From the NCBI GenBank assembly GCA_030407315.1, contig JALQPE010003270.1, positions 1 to 64,000 of the forward strand: a stretch of DNA of 64,000 nt. The letters run 5' to 3'. The translations under genes and the position numbers were made by a program. Source of the DNA: Asparagopsis taxiformis. Lineage: Eukaryota > Rhodophyta > Florideophyceae > Bonnemaisoniales > Bonnemaisoniaceae. Numbering within the stretch: position 1 is the first letter of the stretch; the number at the start of each line of letters is the position of its first letter. Under the pieces are notes generated by a model. That model saw only the letters and a program-made list of their open reading frames with translations. It did no database searches and was not told where the DNA came from. Of the stretch, positions 10,621-23,589 are shown one piece after another.

Positions 10621-12933
10621 ATGGCCCCCGGCATCGATGAGCCGACGGCCAGCTCACTAGCCAAGGAGCGAAAATCCTCGGCCACTACGACTACCAGTCG
10701 TAGAAAAGGGAGGGCAGCCAGCGTGCCGCGAAGCTCCCCTCCCAGAACTCGCGCAAACGCGCGAAAGAAGACTGCCTCGGCAGTTTCAGCGGCGACACCT
10801 CCAAAGTCGCCGCCCCCGGCGGAAAATGTCCACTCGCTGTCAAGCGTGGACTCAGGGATGGGCGCTAGGCCACTTACACTTCCTGTAGTGGCGCCTACCC
10901 CTAGAGGTGATAAATTATCGGTGGCTCAAGAGCCGACGCCTGCTGCAGCGAACAGCAGAAGCGAGGGGAAGAGAGTGCGTCGCGAGCCCTCTATCCATAT
11001 TGACCCGCTTCCCAGCCTCGGCTTGACCACATTGCCATCCACGGGACTGTTTTCGGACAGGCCCTCACGGATGCCAAGCACGGCCACTGCCCCTGCCAGT
11101 GCGGCTTTGAAGCAGCCGCCTGCCACGGCAGTTGCCCCGCAGGAGATCCGGGCTATCGCACGGGAGGTAGCCCGTGAAATCGCTCGCGAGGAGGTGCGTA
11201 TCGACTGCGTCATTCACCCGCAGGCAGCTTATGACGATATGCGCGCCTCGCTGATCTCCGAAATCGTTCCCATCGTGACCAGACAATTGGAGTCGGTCGT
11301 GACCGAACGCGTTTACACGCGACTCAAGACGGCCCTAAAGCTCGAAATTCCGCATCTCGTCCGGGACGCCGTGACAGAAATGCAGGACGCCGAGGCACCG
11401 TTAAGTCCGCTCTCTCCTCGCAGCAGGGCGGGCCGGAACGATGACGCCACTCGACCGGTTCGAATGGAACCGATCGGTGGAGACCCACCGAACCATGACC
11501 CCCGCAGGGAAAATAGGGAACATGAAGAAGCCCGTCGCTGGGTGGACCTCATGCGTGAATCATGCGCTCAAGCCCCACACCAAGAACGCCCCCGGGCGGA
11601 AGAGTCACCAGACTCGTCTTACCCCGGCCTTGTCGAAATCAGGCCGCTTAACGAGCGCTTCACGAAAGCCCTATCTTACCGCACATATAGGTTGCGGAAC
11701 CAAGACAACCGCTACGACGATGAAGTCGCCCAGCGGCTGTCCCGGACGGCAAGACAGCTCAGGCATGTCATGACCGTACCGCTCTTCACTGGTGAAGACC
11801 CAATCGCCGTTCTGGCGTTCTTGAAGAACTTCAAGTTTGCGTGTGATGAAACCGGCGTGGCCGAAGGAGCAGCCCTCCCGCTCATGAAATATTTCATGGC
11901 TGGGGAGGCTCGTGAAACGATGCTCTCTTACGTCGGCCGAGGCACGGGTTTCGCTGACGCACGTCCGGGAATTGATATCATCAATTCCTATCCGGAAGCC
12001 GTCAACTGGCTGTTACTCGCGTACGCGAAGGAGTCGGTACTCCAGCACGCGTACCGTCAAGTCACGCAAATGCGCCAAGGCGTAGCAGAGACTGAAGACC
12101 AGTTCGCCTTCCGTCTCCGAAGGGAAGCCCTGAGGTGCGGTGACGCATTCCTCGAGCGCTCCCTCATGGCGATTTACATCGATGGATTATTATCATATTC
12201 ACAACACGTCGTGCGGGATGATGTGTCCAAGAACCCCCGTATGACGTTTCAGGACGTTCGTATGCGCGCGCAGAGCCTTGGCGATACTGCTCGTGAAACG
12301 CAGCACCAACAATCCCGCCTGCGCACTATTCCCCCGATACCTACGCAAAAACGGGTCACCACGCGTAGGGTGAATACGATATCCGTAGACGAAGGAACGC
12401 TCGCGAGCGAACAAGGCAATAACGCCGTGCTGGCCGTGGCCTTCGGCGGGGAAAATACCCCGCTTCTGGATTCGGTCGATACGACTCCCATAGGAGTTTC
12501 CGAAGGAGGGGTAGAGGCTGGTGTAACCGCCCGCACCCCTACCCAACGCCAGTTGGACTTCAATGGCTCCGTTGGTGGTCGACGAGAAAGGGACCGTGGA
12601 AGACCCTTGGGTCCGCGACGGGAATAACCTAAGACCCCACACTCGCGAGTGTACACCAGCGCACGCACGCCGCCACGTTGCCTCGTATGCCGCAAGGTGG
12701 GTCATGTCATGACCCAATGCCGCTTACTCCCCCAGGAGGTCCGTGATAGCATCAAGGCCGCGCAGGCGCGCGAACCATACGACCAGAACGAAAGGGATTT
12801 GCTACGCACCCTACTGGTTGACACTGAAGAAGCTGAGCTCCCACGGGAGTTGGACGAGCTATCGATAGGAGGGAGCTCTTCCTCCAGCGATATTGGCCCC
12901 CACCCGGAAAACGGGATGGAGGAGGCGATGTAG
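10621..12933 (+). pseudogene. Element A gag (capsid/nucleocapsid) with one internal stop
   Basis: A Ser/Pro/Ala-rich N-terminus is followed by the capsid-like region shared with B (PGLVEIRPLNERFTKALSYR, LFTGEDPIAVLAFLKNFK, and ALRCGDAFLERS). An in-frame TAA at 12625-12627 separates it from the zinc knuckle CLVCRKVGHVMTQC (C-x2-C-x4-H-x4-C, about 12673-12714), which stays in the same frame and ends at TAG 12931. Element B has a continuous capsid-to-knuckle frame, so the TAA is most simply a nonsense mutation. Gag packages the element RNA into cytoplasmic particles. The pol frame overlaps its last 111 bases in -1. Confidence 0.85.
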
Positions 12934-15900
12934 GGGAACCGCCTCCGAGCGCCTCGACACCCTGTGTGAAATTCGCTCATTCACCGCTTCCGGGTGCCGA
13001 ACAAGTTGGTCAAGTCCAAACGGCTACTAGCCAACTTGCCCCTGTAGTGCAGAACCTTGTCCAAGGACAACCAGCCGGCTCAAGGGATGAGCCCGTTGAC
13101 GTCTCTGTACTAACCGTCGGAACGCGCAACTACCAAGTTGACGCGTTGCTAGGATTGACCAAGGTCAGTTTTAGTTATTTGGCCGCAGTGTTGGACACTG
13201 GGGCCAGCCTTAGTGTTATTCGAGAGAACGCGCTCCCCACTGATTGGCGGCAGCAATATCCTCTCGAAAAACTTCCCGCAGGAACTCGAGTTCTTGATGC
13301 AAGCGGCCGCCGAATGCCACCAATTGCCGTGGCAATCCTACACCTCCAGGTTGGGAAATCGACGATTCGGCAACGCTTCATAGTTGTCGAACAACTCGCT
13401 GTCGCTTGCATCCTTGGATGTGATTTCATCAACGCTCATGTTGATGCCGTACTTCCGCCAAAACGGCTGTTTATCATGCGCCATACCCAGGAACGTATAC
13501 CCATTGGGTGGCGGAAGTCTCTCAAGAGAGTACCAGCGCCTCAGTCTCCATTGCTACCGAGGCCGCGCAACCGCAACGTCCGCGTGGCTGCGAGTATAAC
13601 CCTCCCGCCGCGACGGACCACTCGAGTCTCCGTAATTACTTCGGAACCAGGTCTCCAAGACTTGGTTCCGAAGAAGGCCCTTCTTGAAGGGAAAAACATC
13701 CAGATGGCGAACGGTGTCATCAGCGCTCGTGCGTTGGTACCATTCGCCGTGGAGGTTGCCAATTTCGGCAACCGAGATGTTAAGTTGCCCAAAGGCATGG
13801 TTCTCGGACACACTGAGGGTCCGCCAGCCTCGATACTCACGGTCGGATCCATAGAGAATGGCCCGCGCGAGGCTAACGACCCTGGGAGAACCAAAGACCC
13901 ACGGGTTATCGATAATTCCTTACCGGTTGGTGGCGAGCCACTGACGGGCGAGGCATGCCTTCGGGCAGAACCGGCGCCAGATTGGCGCCAAACCGTGTTG
14001 GACACTATCGAAGTCTCCAACCCTTCCCTTGGGAAGAAAATCATAGCGATGCTGGAAAAGCACGCGTCGATGTGGAGTGGTCACCTTGGTGAGATTTCAG
14101 CGACGCAACACCGCATCGACTTGAAGCCAGACACCGTGCCAATTCGGCAAGCAACGTACCGAGCGGGGCATAAAAATCGCGAGATTATAGCCACCCAGGT
14201 GCGCGAAATGCTTCAGGCCGGCGTCATCGAGCCGGCACAGTCAGAATGGGCGAGCCCAGTTGTGGTTGTGCCGAAAAAGGATGGTTCGTCCCGCTTCTGC
14301 GTCGACTACCGACGGCTTAACGCCGTGACAGTTAAGGATGCATACCCCATCCCGAGGATGGATGATTGCATAGACTCCCTCGGTGAGGCAGCCATTTTTA
14401 CCACGCTTGATTGAAACAGCGGGTATTGGCAGATTCCAATCGCCGAGGCGGACAAGGAGAAGACGGCTTTTACAGCACACGTTGGTTCCTACCAATTCGT
14501 GCGCATGCCTTTTGGCCTTACTAACGCGCCCGCAACCTTCCAGCGTGCGCTTGACATTCTCCTTTCGGGAGTCAAATGGCAGTTCTGCCTAGTGTATCTC
14601 GACGACGTAATTATCTTCTCGCGAGAAGAAGAAGAACACATTGCGGACGTCGACGCCATATTGACCATTCTACGGAATGCAGGAGTCTCGCTCAAGTTCA
14701 AGAAGAGCGAGTTCTTTCGCAAGAGTGTGGATTATCTCGGACACCGCATTCGACCGGGCAAGCTCGAGGTCATAACCACTGGCCTAGATGCGATCCACGG
14801 ATCATTGTACCCACGGACGCAAACGCAGCTACGGAGTTTCCTGGGTTCTTGCAACGTCTATCGACGTTTCGTTAAATCCTACGCCAAGATATCTGCGCCG
14901 CTCACGGAGTTACTAAAGAAGGGTATGCCAGTGCAGTTGGATGAGCCCTCAGATGCCCAGCTTGAGGCATTTAACGAGTTGAAAAAGGCACTCGCGTCGC
15001 CACCTATCCTACGCCTCCCGCATGCTGGGAAGCCGTACACGCTCGACGTAGACGCGTCGGACGAGCAGATGGGGTGCGCCCTATTGCAAGAACAGGAGGA
15101 CAAAATGCTACACCCCGTGGGGTACTGGAGCAAAACGCTCACGGACACGCTACGCCGCTACACGACAACGGAGAAGGAATGCCTCTCGGTGTTCTGGGCT
15201 ATCAGCCTCTTAAGGCCCTACTTAGAAGGGGCTCGCTTCACCGTCAGAACGGATCATAATTCGCTCACATGGATCCTGTCCATTACCCCTTCCGAGGGAC
15301 GTCTAGCACGCTGGCGACTACGGTTTTCGGAGTTCGACTTCGATATTCAATACCGCCCAGGTATTAAAATGTCATTCCAGACGCGCTGTCGCGGATAGAA
15401 ACCGCCGGTGAAGACCGAACCCCCATCGACGAGGATATACCCACCTTCTCAATCCAAGAAGGGAGAAGACCCACGGGACCTTTACGAAGGATGATGAGTA
15501 CAGAGTGATAGAGGATATGTATCCGTTGCCCTTGGGCGATGCCGTACCATGTTTTGTCTCCATTCACGAGTTGGTACCCGAAGCCATCTCGAGGGATGAG
15601 TGGATCCAAGCGCAACTGGTTAATGAGTTTTGTCAGACTATGCGCAAACGTATGGATGACGGAGTGGACCAGCAAGTGGTTCTTACAGAAGTCGGGATCC
15701 TCGCGAGGAAATTGCCGGCGCTCGTTCGCCCACAGGTCCTCGTGCCCGAATCGCTACGGCCTCGGCTGTTGCGTAACTATCACTACTCTGCCACCGCTGG
15801 ACATCCAGGGGTGAGGCGGATGTACGATACTCTACGACAGGGACTTTATTGGCCGAACATGGTCGTCGATGTGCACGCCACCGTGCGCGGATGCGAAACA

Positions 15901-17383
15901 TGCGCCAGGGATAGGATGCAGCTGTCCCGCCATACCAACCCCTTGAAGTTGTTCCCGGCCCTCAGGCCACTTGAGGACGTCGCAATAGACCTCATGGGTC
16001 CTCTACCGAAAACCTCCCGAGGGAAATTACACGTTCTGGTCATCATGGACCGTTATTCCAAGCTGTGCAGGCTCGTGGCCATGCGCTCGATACAAGCTAG
16101 CTTGGTTGTGAAAGCCTTTGTGGAGGAATGGGTGTTTACTTATGGGGCACCTAAGACTATCCTGTCGGATAATGGACCCCAGTTTCGTTCTAAAACCTTC
16201 GTCGACGCCTGCGTCATTTTGGGTATTAAGCCGGTGACTACTACAACGTATCATCCGCAGACGAATGGTCAAGTCGAACGATTCAATAGGACGCTCGCGT
16301 CTATGCTGCGCCATTACGTGGCTGAGGATCATCGCAACTGGGACGAATACCTCCCCGTCCTTGCCTACGCGTACAATCGATGCGTGCACCGCTCGACGAA
16401 TACAATTCCCTTCGAGTTGGTCTTGACGCGCGCGCCACCGCCGATAGGCTTGGAGGATATTACGCTCAAAGGTGAAGAAGCATGGACACGTGATTCCTGG
16501 CGCCGGCAGCTTCGTGGGTTGTATGCGCGCGCTAATTCCTCGCTCGCGAGAATGCAAGCCCGGTACAAGCGCGACTTCGATAAGGCGGTGCGAGCACCAA
16601 ATGGCCGCATCCGAGCCGGGGACGCAGTCTATATCGAATTGCGCAATACCTCCCAGGAGACGACTATACTCGGGCGAGCCCGGAACAAGTTGGATTTCCA
16701 ATCGATGGGCCCGTATACGGTTATATATAACCAAGGTCTGACCTTGGTTATATATAACGTGTGACTCACACGTTTGACATACTTGTCGACGGAATTACCG
16801 AGAGAATTAGTTCGGATCGCGTACGCCCGGCCCCGGGTCATGGACCGGTGCAGCCGGGTAGCGACGGTGAGGGGGAAGGCCGCGAAGCCGCTAATTCAAG
16901 AGGTCGATTGCCGCGTCGCCCCCGGGTGAACGAAGTACAGACGGAACCGGGTTCCGAAGCGCTTCTACCGGCAGATAGGGCGGTCCCGCCATCCGGGAAT
17001 ACGGTAGCCGACCCGTCCAATCCCCAAGGAAGCACCCCGCGCCAATCGTACGCGAAGATTACCCACGGGTAACGCAGGACGCAAGCGAACTGGTCAGTCC
17101 GACGCCGGTCGACGGTGACTCCGAGGAACACTCCAAGGAGTATACGATAGACGACCTTATCGAGGAATGGGTAGACGAGGATGGCATATCCTACTTCCGT
17201 GTGCGCTGGTTGGGATACGCCCCCGAGGAGGATACCTGGGAGCCGGAAGCGAACCTTCCCCCAGCTATAGTGGCTCGGCATCGGAAACGGACCGCACGTC
17301 AAAAAGAGCGCGCTCGTTCCAAACGGCCAAATCACAGCCGGAAGGTAAGAATATCGTTGATCCACGGCGTCCGTTGGATCTAA
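12822..17383 (+). pseudogene. Element A pol: protease, RT, RNase H, integrase, chromodomain (broken)
   Basis: The pol frame is open from 12822. Visible parts are protease VLDTGASLSVIREN, RT YPIPRMDDC and YLDDVIIFS, RNase H DVDASDEQMGCALLQ and DHNSLTWIL, integrase H-H-C-C (GHPGVRRMYD...CETCARDR), the catalytic D-D-E region (DLMGPLPKT, LSDNGPQF, GQVERFNR), and a chromodomain (YFRVRWLGYAPEEDTWEPEA). Breaks: TGA at 14412-14414 in the RT TTLD-x-NSGYW motif, where B has Cys; frameshifts near 15370-15376 and 15470-15481; a 39-base palindrome at 16720-16758 with a stop at 16762; and a further frame change before the chromodomain. The chromodomain probably steers integration to marked chromatin, as known for chromoviruses. 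This copy cannot make a full polyprotein. Confidence 0.88.
16720..16758. repeat. Perfect 39-bp palindrome inside the integrase tail
   Basis: The left arm GTTATATATAACCAAGGTC (16720-16738) and right arm GACCTTGGTTATATATAAC (16740-16758) are perfect reverse complements around one T. It interrupts the stretch that reads GPF/YxVI...Y/F in elements A and C and introduces the stop at 16762. Confidence 0.9.
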
Positions 17384-18538
17384 ATGACGCACTGTCACCG
17401 GACCTAGATGTTACGCGCTGGTTGGCCGTGGCCAAATGGCAACGTACACACCCAGACCGATATATCGCTACGAGTGTACGCTGGCCACGGCGCGTGCGCC
17501 GTGCCGGAAGGGATGGACGCAGATCGGGCGGGAGCCAATAGAAACTCCAAGGATGTCGACATCCAGAAGGAGGGGATCGGCGATCGCCCTGACGTATTCC
17601 TCCCCTCAGGGTGAATTAAGGTAGGGTTAACAACCCGTCTATGGCATCTACCCCCTTCCTGAACCCCCTCTGCCACGTCAAGGGAGTAATCAACGGACCG
17701 CGGCCGACTCTACAACCTTTTCTTCCTGGGAAGGCCTCTGTTCTTCCGTACACAGAACCAACCCCCCTCGTGATTGATCGGAATCACAATGGACCAATGG
17801 TCGCGACCACCGTCAACGACGCGTGCTTCCCTATAGGAATCGCGTCGGGACCGACTACTCACGGCCCGCCGTCCTGCGGCTTCATCAACTCACTCGTGAG
17901 TCCCTGCATGCTTTCGTTATCTGCCGCCCCCACGGGGGTTCCTTTATTACGTGCGCCACGACAATCTGCGATTCGCAACCCGTGACCGTGAAAGCGGCGA
18001 CGCTTGCACGTGTCGCTGGCACCCATGCCACAGCGCGCAAAGTGCTAGGACGAGTGAAAATGGTACCAAGGATTCTGCGCCCTGAGCGAGATTCTGCGGC
18101 CTGCCCCCGGAGGAAATGGATAACCGCATACCTGGTACCCCAAAAGGGGTTAAGTGGAAGGAGGGCAAGGGCAGCACCCGGTGATGCGCCTATAGATACC
18201 CTTGGGTTTTATTAATGGAATGTCCACCGTCGTGCGCCAAAATTCGCACTCGTGCGCCTATGAGCACGCTGAACACTATCATCGATACGGAGAACCTGTT
18301 GGCCTCGACCAGATGCACGCCCCCGATTGGACGACGCGTTCGGACCCTATAACGTCAGCTGCGTTACCGCAAGGTACTGGACGACACGCCAATTCCACGG
18401 GCGCACTAGAGTACCCACGTTGCTAGTGAGCGGTAACGGCTCGAGAGCAGCCACCCTGAGGCACTTTCAACAAGCCACAGCAAGACGCGAATTTCGCCTG
18501 GAGCCGTAGGAAAATTTTGCAAACTGCCCTGATAGCAA
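17384..18538. other. 3' flank of element A, no LTR found
   Basis: About 1.15 kb after the chromodomain stop. A purine-rich run near 18142-18172 could be an old polypurine tract, but nothing after it matches the 5' LTR. No counterpart of the antisense gene seen in B and C is recognisable on either strand. Confidence 0.4.
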
Positions 18539-18900
18539 ACACTACGGTGTTGGGAATGAAAAAAGACAGTAAATTTACTGTCTGAGACAGTAAAAATTAC
18601 TGTCTGGCCAAGACAGTGCGCGGAGACAGTAAAATTTACTGTCTGGAAATTTCAGAATACTGCTGCAGCAATAAACTGGCACGAAATCTGGACAGTACCA
18701 AAAACAGTAAAATTTACTGTCCAGAACAGTAAATTTTACTGTCCGGAAGTGTTGCCGCCAGACAGTATGTGCAGACAGTACATTTTACTGTCTGAGGCAG
18801 TGCATTGTATTGTATTACTGCACTGTCTGGGTAAATCTGTAGACAGTAGTGTAGATAGCAAATTGTATTGTCTGCGGGTAGTACCGTGTATTGGTTCACA
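18539..18900. mobile_element. CACTA-type transposon left end with subterminal palindromes
   Basis: Begins CACTACGGTGTTGGG, the reverse complement of the ends at 26726 and 33156 (CAACACCGTAGTG). It is followed by many copies of a short palindrome of the type GACAGTAAATTTACTGTC, some degenerate, to about 18900. A CACTA terminus plus subterminal short repeats is the hallmark of EnSpm/CACTA elements. The flanking bases (AAA) do not match a 3-bp duplication at either right end, so pairing with them is not proven. Confidence 0.6.
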
Positions 18901-21900
18901 ACACTGTCTCGTGGAGTGGACTTGAGAGGAAATATGGAGCATAGTGTTGGTGTGAAGGTAAATATTGGAATGGTGTAATGGTGTGTGGTATACGAAGATA
19001 GTAATTGTGGTCGAGCTTTACAGATATTTGTAGGTAGCGAAGTTAGTACGAGGGAGGATAAATGAAAGAGGATAGCAGATCGACCGACCTAGAATGGGAT
19101 TGAGGTTTCTAGTCTCAGTGAAGCCTATTCTGCCAATAGAGAATAGAATCATGTTTATGTCAGTTGGGATAGGAGATGACACTATCGATTTTAGTGCGAT
19201 GACAATTAGAATCGTGCTGAAGGGCCTGCAATCGCTGAGGAATGTGACGTCATATTCCTCAATTTCCGAACGGAAGTTGGGAATAAATAGGAGTTCACGA
19301 ATGGGAGCAGCGATGCACAAAATTGGTGCAGAAAGAGCTTTTCGAGCTAATCACTGAGGCTTCCGTGAAGGAACTGAAACAGATACGGAAGAGTGTTCCA
19401 TAGTTGATTACTTTCTCAATTCGAGAGCTATTTGCGATCATAGTCGCGATGCGCCGAGTGAACCAAAGCGTAAACAGCTGTTATCTCCTCTGGTGCCGTC
19501 TCCATGTTGAATCCTGCGACTTGTACATGTGTGAGAGATGCTGACAATGTGAACATCGCCGGTATGCGAAACAGCCAATTGTCGAGCAGAACGTGTGTTG
19601 AGACAGCTGTTCGGAAATGGGTTTTTCTGGCGCACAGAAAGGCTGATTGCAAGTTTTGCCAAACGCCTCACACCACAAAACACACGCTTTCAACAATATA
19701 TCCAACAAAAAATTTCATGGATCAAGCCGCCAACCACAATTCATGACAACCAATCATCAGTTCACTCTCGCCAATGTGCAAGTAGCATTAATGCTAGTGT
19801 GGTCAATTGACCACACTCGACCGTGGCAAACAAGTATCGCAAGCGGATCGTTATCTCATCGCCTTGCGTAGTTGGCAATCCGCACAGTCCATACGCACGC
19901 AATTGATTGACACCAATGCGACGCCACACGCGCTTCTGTTCGTCGCTACCACGCTGCATCGTCGCTTCCAAACCGATTGGTTGATGTTCACCGATGATGC
20001 ACAGCGCATTGACGCCTTTTGAATCCCGCTTCTCGCGCTCGCGCTCCCCCTTCACCACCTCCGGGCTCTTTTTCTTCGCGCACGCGTGCCACTTTGCGAT
20101 GGCAAATGTGTGATCGTCACTGCGCGACTCTAGGTGGCTCGACCTCCGTCGCGTCTTCTCTGAGGAACACGTGCACATTTTTCACGTCATGTCGGCGGTC
20201 GTGCTCGAGTTTCGACACGCCGAGACACAGCTTTTGCACCGCTTTTGTGCACAAAATGTCCACGTTGTTCTGCAGACCTCCCTGTTTATGCTGGCCATTT
20301 TGCATGTCAATCTTCCCGCCTGTCTCAACCGTGCGGCGTTGCGTAATGCGCGTGCCGTTCTCACTTTTTTGCAAGCCTGGAAGGCCTATTCGAGCGACCC
20401 GGCAGTTCTTCCAACTGTCATTGCAATCCGTTTGTACATGCATCTTTACTGGTCACACCATTAATCTCACACGTGTTATTTCAACGATATGATTACGATG
20501 TCACTAGTTACGGAAAGATTGATACGTCTGCTCGCTTTCTCACGAGTCAATTCACCCATTTCGGTCTCGTGCCTACTGCCGAAGAGGAGCCTAGCTTTAT
20601 GGACAAACATTAGGACTGAAAAATGTATCTAATTCAAGTAAGCTTCCTAGAATTTCACAAGCTATGCTCGATACTAAGCGAGGGGATGGCGATGAGCTCT
20701 ACACAGTCAACTACGATGACCCCCGATGTGGTTCACATTCGTCACAGTACCAGTCGGGGAGACTCCTACCTCTCAGATGGTGTCCCGGTGACTCCAAGAC
20801 GCCACTGCTTTGTCCAATCCTGGTCCTAAGAAGATGACGGGTTACGCTATGTGTGACGTACATGAGTACCATGGAAACGTGAGTGGGAATGGTGATAGTG
20901 GGATTACTGGAGTGATGGGAGATGAGTCTGGGGAGAAATCATACAGTTTCTATACACCTGACGGGTATTGGTGGAATATAATTGAATGGAATGATGTGTG
21001 ATGTCTGCACCACGTCGACCTCCTCTCTCGCCCCAACATCGCGCAGCACTCTCAATGCAACACAGTGTGCATCTTTGTTGGCGTTACATGTGCGCCTAGT
21101 TCTTGCATCGCTGCTTCCCTCACATCATCATCTAACCGTCTGTAACGCAACAACATGCCACCGCATGTCGCTCACAGTCACATATGTATTTCTTAATACG
21201 CTTGTTGAAACACGGAACGCTCTTATTCACCACAGCGGCAGCTCTACACAAACTAACACTGAAACCAAGATGGAGGCAATATATCGGTGGCATTTCATTA
21301 CAAATGTACTTTTTCTTTCTGCTGCTGGTGTGGCCTTGTGTTTGAAACTTGCTTGCAGGTCCTTTCCAACAGCTTAGTGTCGTAACCATTGCAGATGCGT
21401 TGCTGCTAGAATCACCCGGAGAGCTTCAATCAAATGGTTGTTGTGGACTAGTTGCGCTCGTTGTGAATCAATCGCCAGTGCGTGCATCTGTATTTGTGCG
21501 TTCGTGTGCGCGCTTACTAGATGCGATGCAATGCAATGCTCACGTACACTGTATACTACTGACTTTTACAAATATAGCTTTGTATGAGAAGCGTCGGTAT
21601 GTATCCGACACCTTACCATTGCCTCACTCTGTAAAGCTTCTTTCCCAGTAGCAATTTGTATCGCATTGCACCATGACGCAGGGCAGACTGCGAGTGAAAG
21701 CAACGAGTAAACAAACTTTTCGCTCATCATTCACCACACGCTGTTGTCGTTGAAGTCATAACCATATCCACATCCCATTCTGGAAACTCTTGGAAGACAG
21801 ACGAGCCCAGTCCACCACTGGTGCTTGTAGATGTAGCATTTTTAAGCTGTTCGTTTAGATAGTAAGGGATAGATGGTGTAGTGCGCAACACTAGAGAACA

Positions 21901-23050
21901 ACGCTGTGCAGGACAACATGTTTGTTCGGCGTAAATCGTCATATGTTCCATTTGGACTATTTTGGCAGCTCACATGCATCAACCTGAATATTAAGACTCT
22001 GGACTGGCACACTCAAGTATCTGGATACGCTTGAGCAGTGGCAGGGGCGCAAGAGCCGGTCCAAGTTTTTGTACAAGGCACGTTGACACACTGCATTCAC
22101 TTGATTGACACCCGAGTGCAACGACTGGCTCGCTGTCCAGGGATGGGGGACTGCTGTGCAAGTGTTCAATACATCTCAAGATGCAGTTCAAGAATAAACA
22201 TTTCAACGTTATCCGGCTCACGGTCTCAGTTGGTCAAGTCATGGATCACAGGGTGTGGTGAAAAACCTCTTTGTTTACATTGTCTCAATAGCGAGGTCGA
22301 CGATATTGCGACCTCGTTACTGGGACGGATTGGCATCACCGAGTGTGACAGACTGGAAGATGTGATTGGGCAGGAGCGAGGTGTGTGTGAAGGATAGTAA
22401 GAAACAGCGAGGTGGGTGTGTGGAAGGTGCGAATGGCGTCAAGTGATTGGCACAAGGGAGTTGAGCTCATCTGCGGACAGAGTATGGATGGCATCGTATG
22501 CCCGTTGGGACAGCCCGGGCGGAAGTGATCATGGGAAGCTCGTTTATGTATGTGTGCGGCAGTTGGGATTGGGCGCGACTGGACGGCGAATGTGGTCGAA
22601 GAATGGGCGCGGCGACTATGGTCATGCTAAGTGGACCAACGCGGTGCGAGTCGAACCAGTTGATATATGAGGGATGTCAAGGCAAGGGGGCATTTAGACG
22701 GGCGAAAGGGTGCGTGTGACGCGAGTGGAAGGCGGTGAGGGAATGCATGCATGAATTGAGCGTGTGGGCGGACGAGGATTTGAGAAAACCTAATATGACA
22801 GTACATTGCGTGTGTGGTAGGCGCGTTGAAGTGTTACGGCGCATAAATCATCGGCGCCGATGGCTACGTCACAAACGGTGTAATCACCGCTGTAATCGGC
22901 GCCAACAGCATGTTATGGCTGCAGACGCGACAGAATGTCGACTTCATCCTTAGAATGAAGTACGCTAATTAGCCATTCTGCCCAGCACCAGGTACGAAAC
23001 TTGGGACTGGGCACGTCATTAGAGCTCTAGGGTAGGTAACAGAATATAAA
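18901..23050. other. Repeat-block interior without recognised genes
   Basis: Only short frames on both strands. A minus-strand pair at 19762-20178 and 20117-20443 overlaps in different frames and could be one decayed coding segment (KGVNALCIIGEHQPIGLEAT and ATMQRGSDEQKRVW are protein-like), but I do not recognise a family. The rest shows nothing I can name. Confidence 0.35.
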
Positions 23051-23059
23051 CTTATGTGG

Positions 23060-23467
23060 GAGGACGGGTTTTCAGGACAAGCTGTCGGAACTGTAATTAC
23101 TGTGTTTTCTTACAGCAAAGTCATCGTTAAGGCGGATTTGCTTTCTCAGGACAAGCTGTCAGAACTGTAAGTACTCTGTTTTCTTACAGCAAAGTCATCG
23201 TTAAGGCGGATTTGCTTTCTCAGGACAAGCTGTCGGAACTGCTATTCAGTTTTCTTACAGCAAAGGCAGTTTACCCCGGTTGCTTACAGCAAAGTCATCG
23301 TAACGATGACTTTGCTGTAAGAAAACAAAACATTACAGCAAAGTCATCGTTAAGATGACTTTGCTGTAAGAAAACAAAACATTACAGCAAAGTCATCGTT
23401 AAGATGACTTTGCTGTAAGAAAACAAAACATTACAGCAAAGTCATCGTAACGATGACTTTGCTGTAA
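23060..23467. repeat. Tandem hairpin array (TTACAG...CTGTAA family)
   Basis: Four hairpins start at 23284, 23333, 23382 and 23431, with a 49-base period. Each is 37 bases, with arms TTACAGCAAAGTCATC and GATGACTTTGCTGTAA. They are joined by GAAAACAAAACA-type spacers. Before them, half-units with a period near 70 bases (TTACAGCAAAGTCATCG followed by TTAAGGCGGATTTGC) lie at 23113 and 23183. No coding is seen. Confidence 0.9.
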
Positions 23468-23589
23468 GAAACCATGGTAAACCAACTTCTCTGTAAGCAT
23501 ATGAGAGGGACTGATGTTTCTCACTCGGGAAGAAGAAGGAGACGATTTCAGACCTCGCGAAAAAGGCTGCAAAGTGGTCTGAAACGGTT

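Larger units (their letters stand above)
9440..18538 (+). mobile_element. Ty3/gypsy chromovirus A, 3'-truncated and decayed
   Basis: The order is LTR, primer-binding site, gag with zinc knuckle, protease, reverse transcriptase, RNase H, integrase and chromodomain, as in chromoviruses. The coding part carries an in-frame stop in gag, a stop in the reverse transcriptase, at least two frameshifts and a palindromic insertion in the integrase tail. No 3' LTR matching the 5' copy is found before the CACTA-type end at 18539, so the right end shown is only the next boundary. It is clearly related to B and C but diverged at protein level. Confidence 0.8.

Noticed and set aside
12199..12717. 172-codon minus-strand frame over element A gag
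   Set aside because: It lies opposite the gag frame that matches element B in protein sequence. Nothing protein-like is conserved on this strand.
23284..23467. CRISPR-like regular repeats
   Set aside because: Spacers are identical rather than unique, the repeat is fully palindromic, and the context is eukaryotic.
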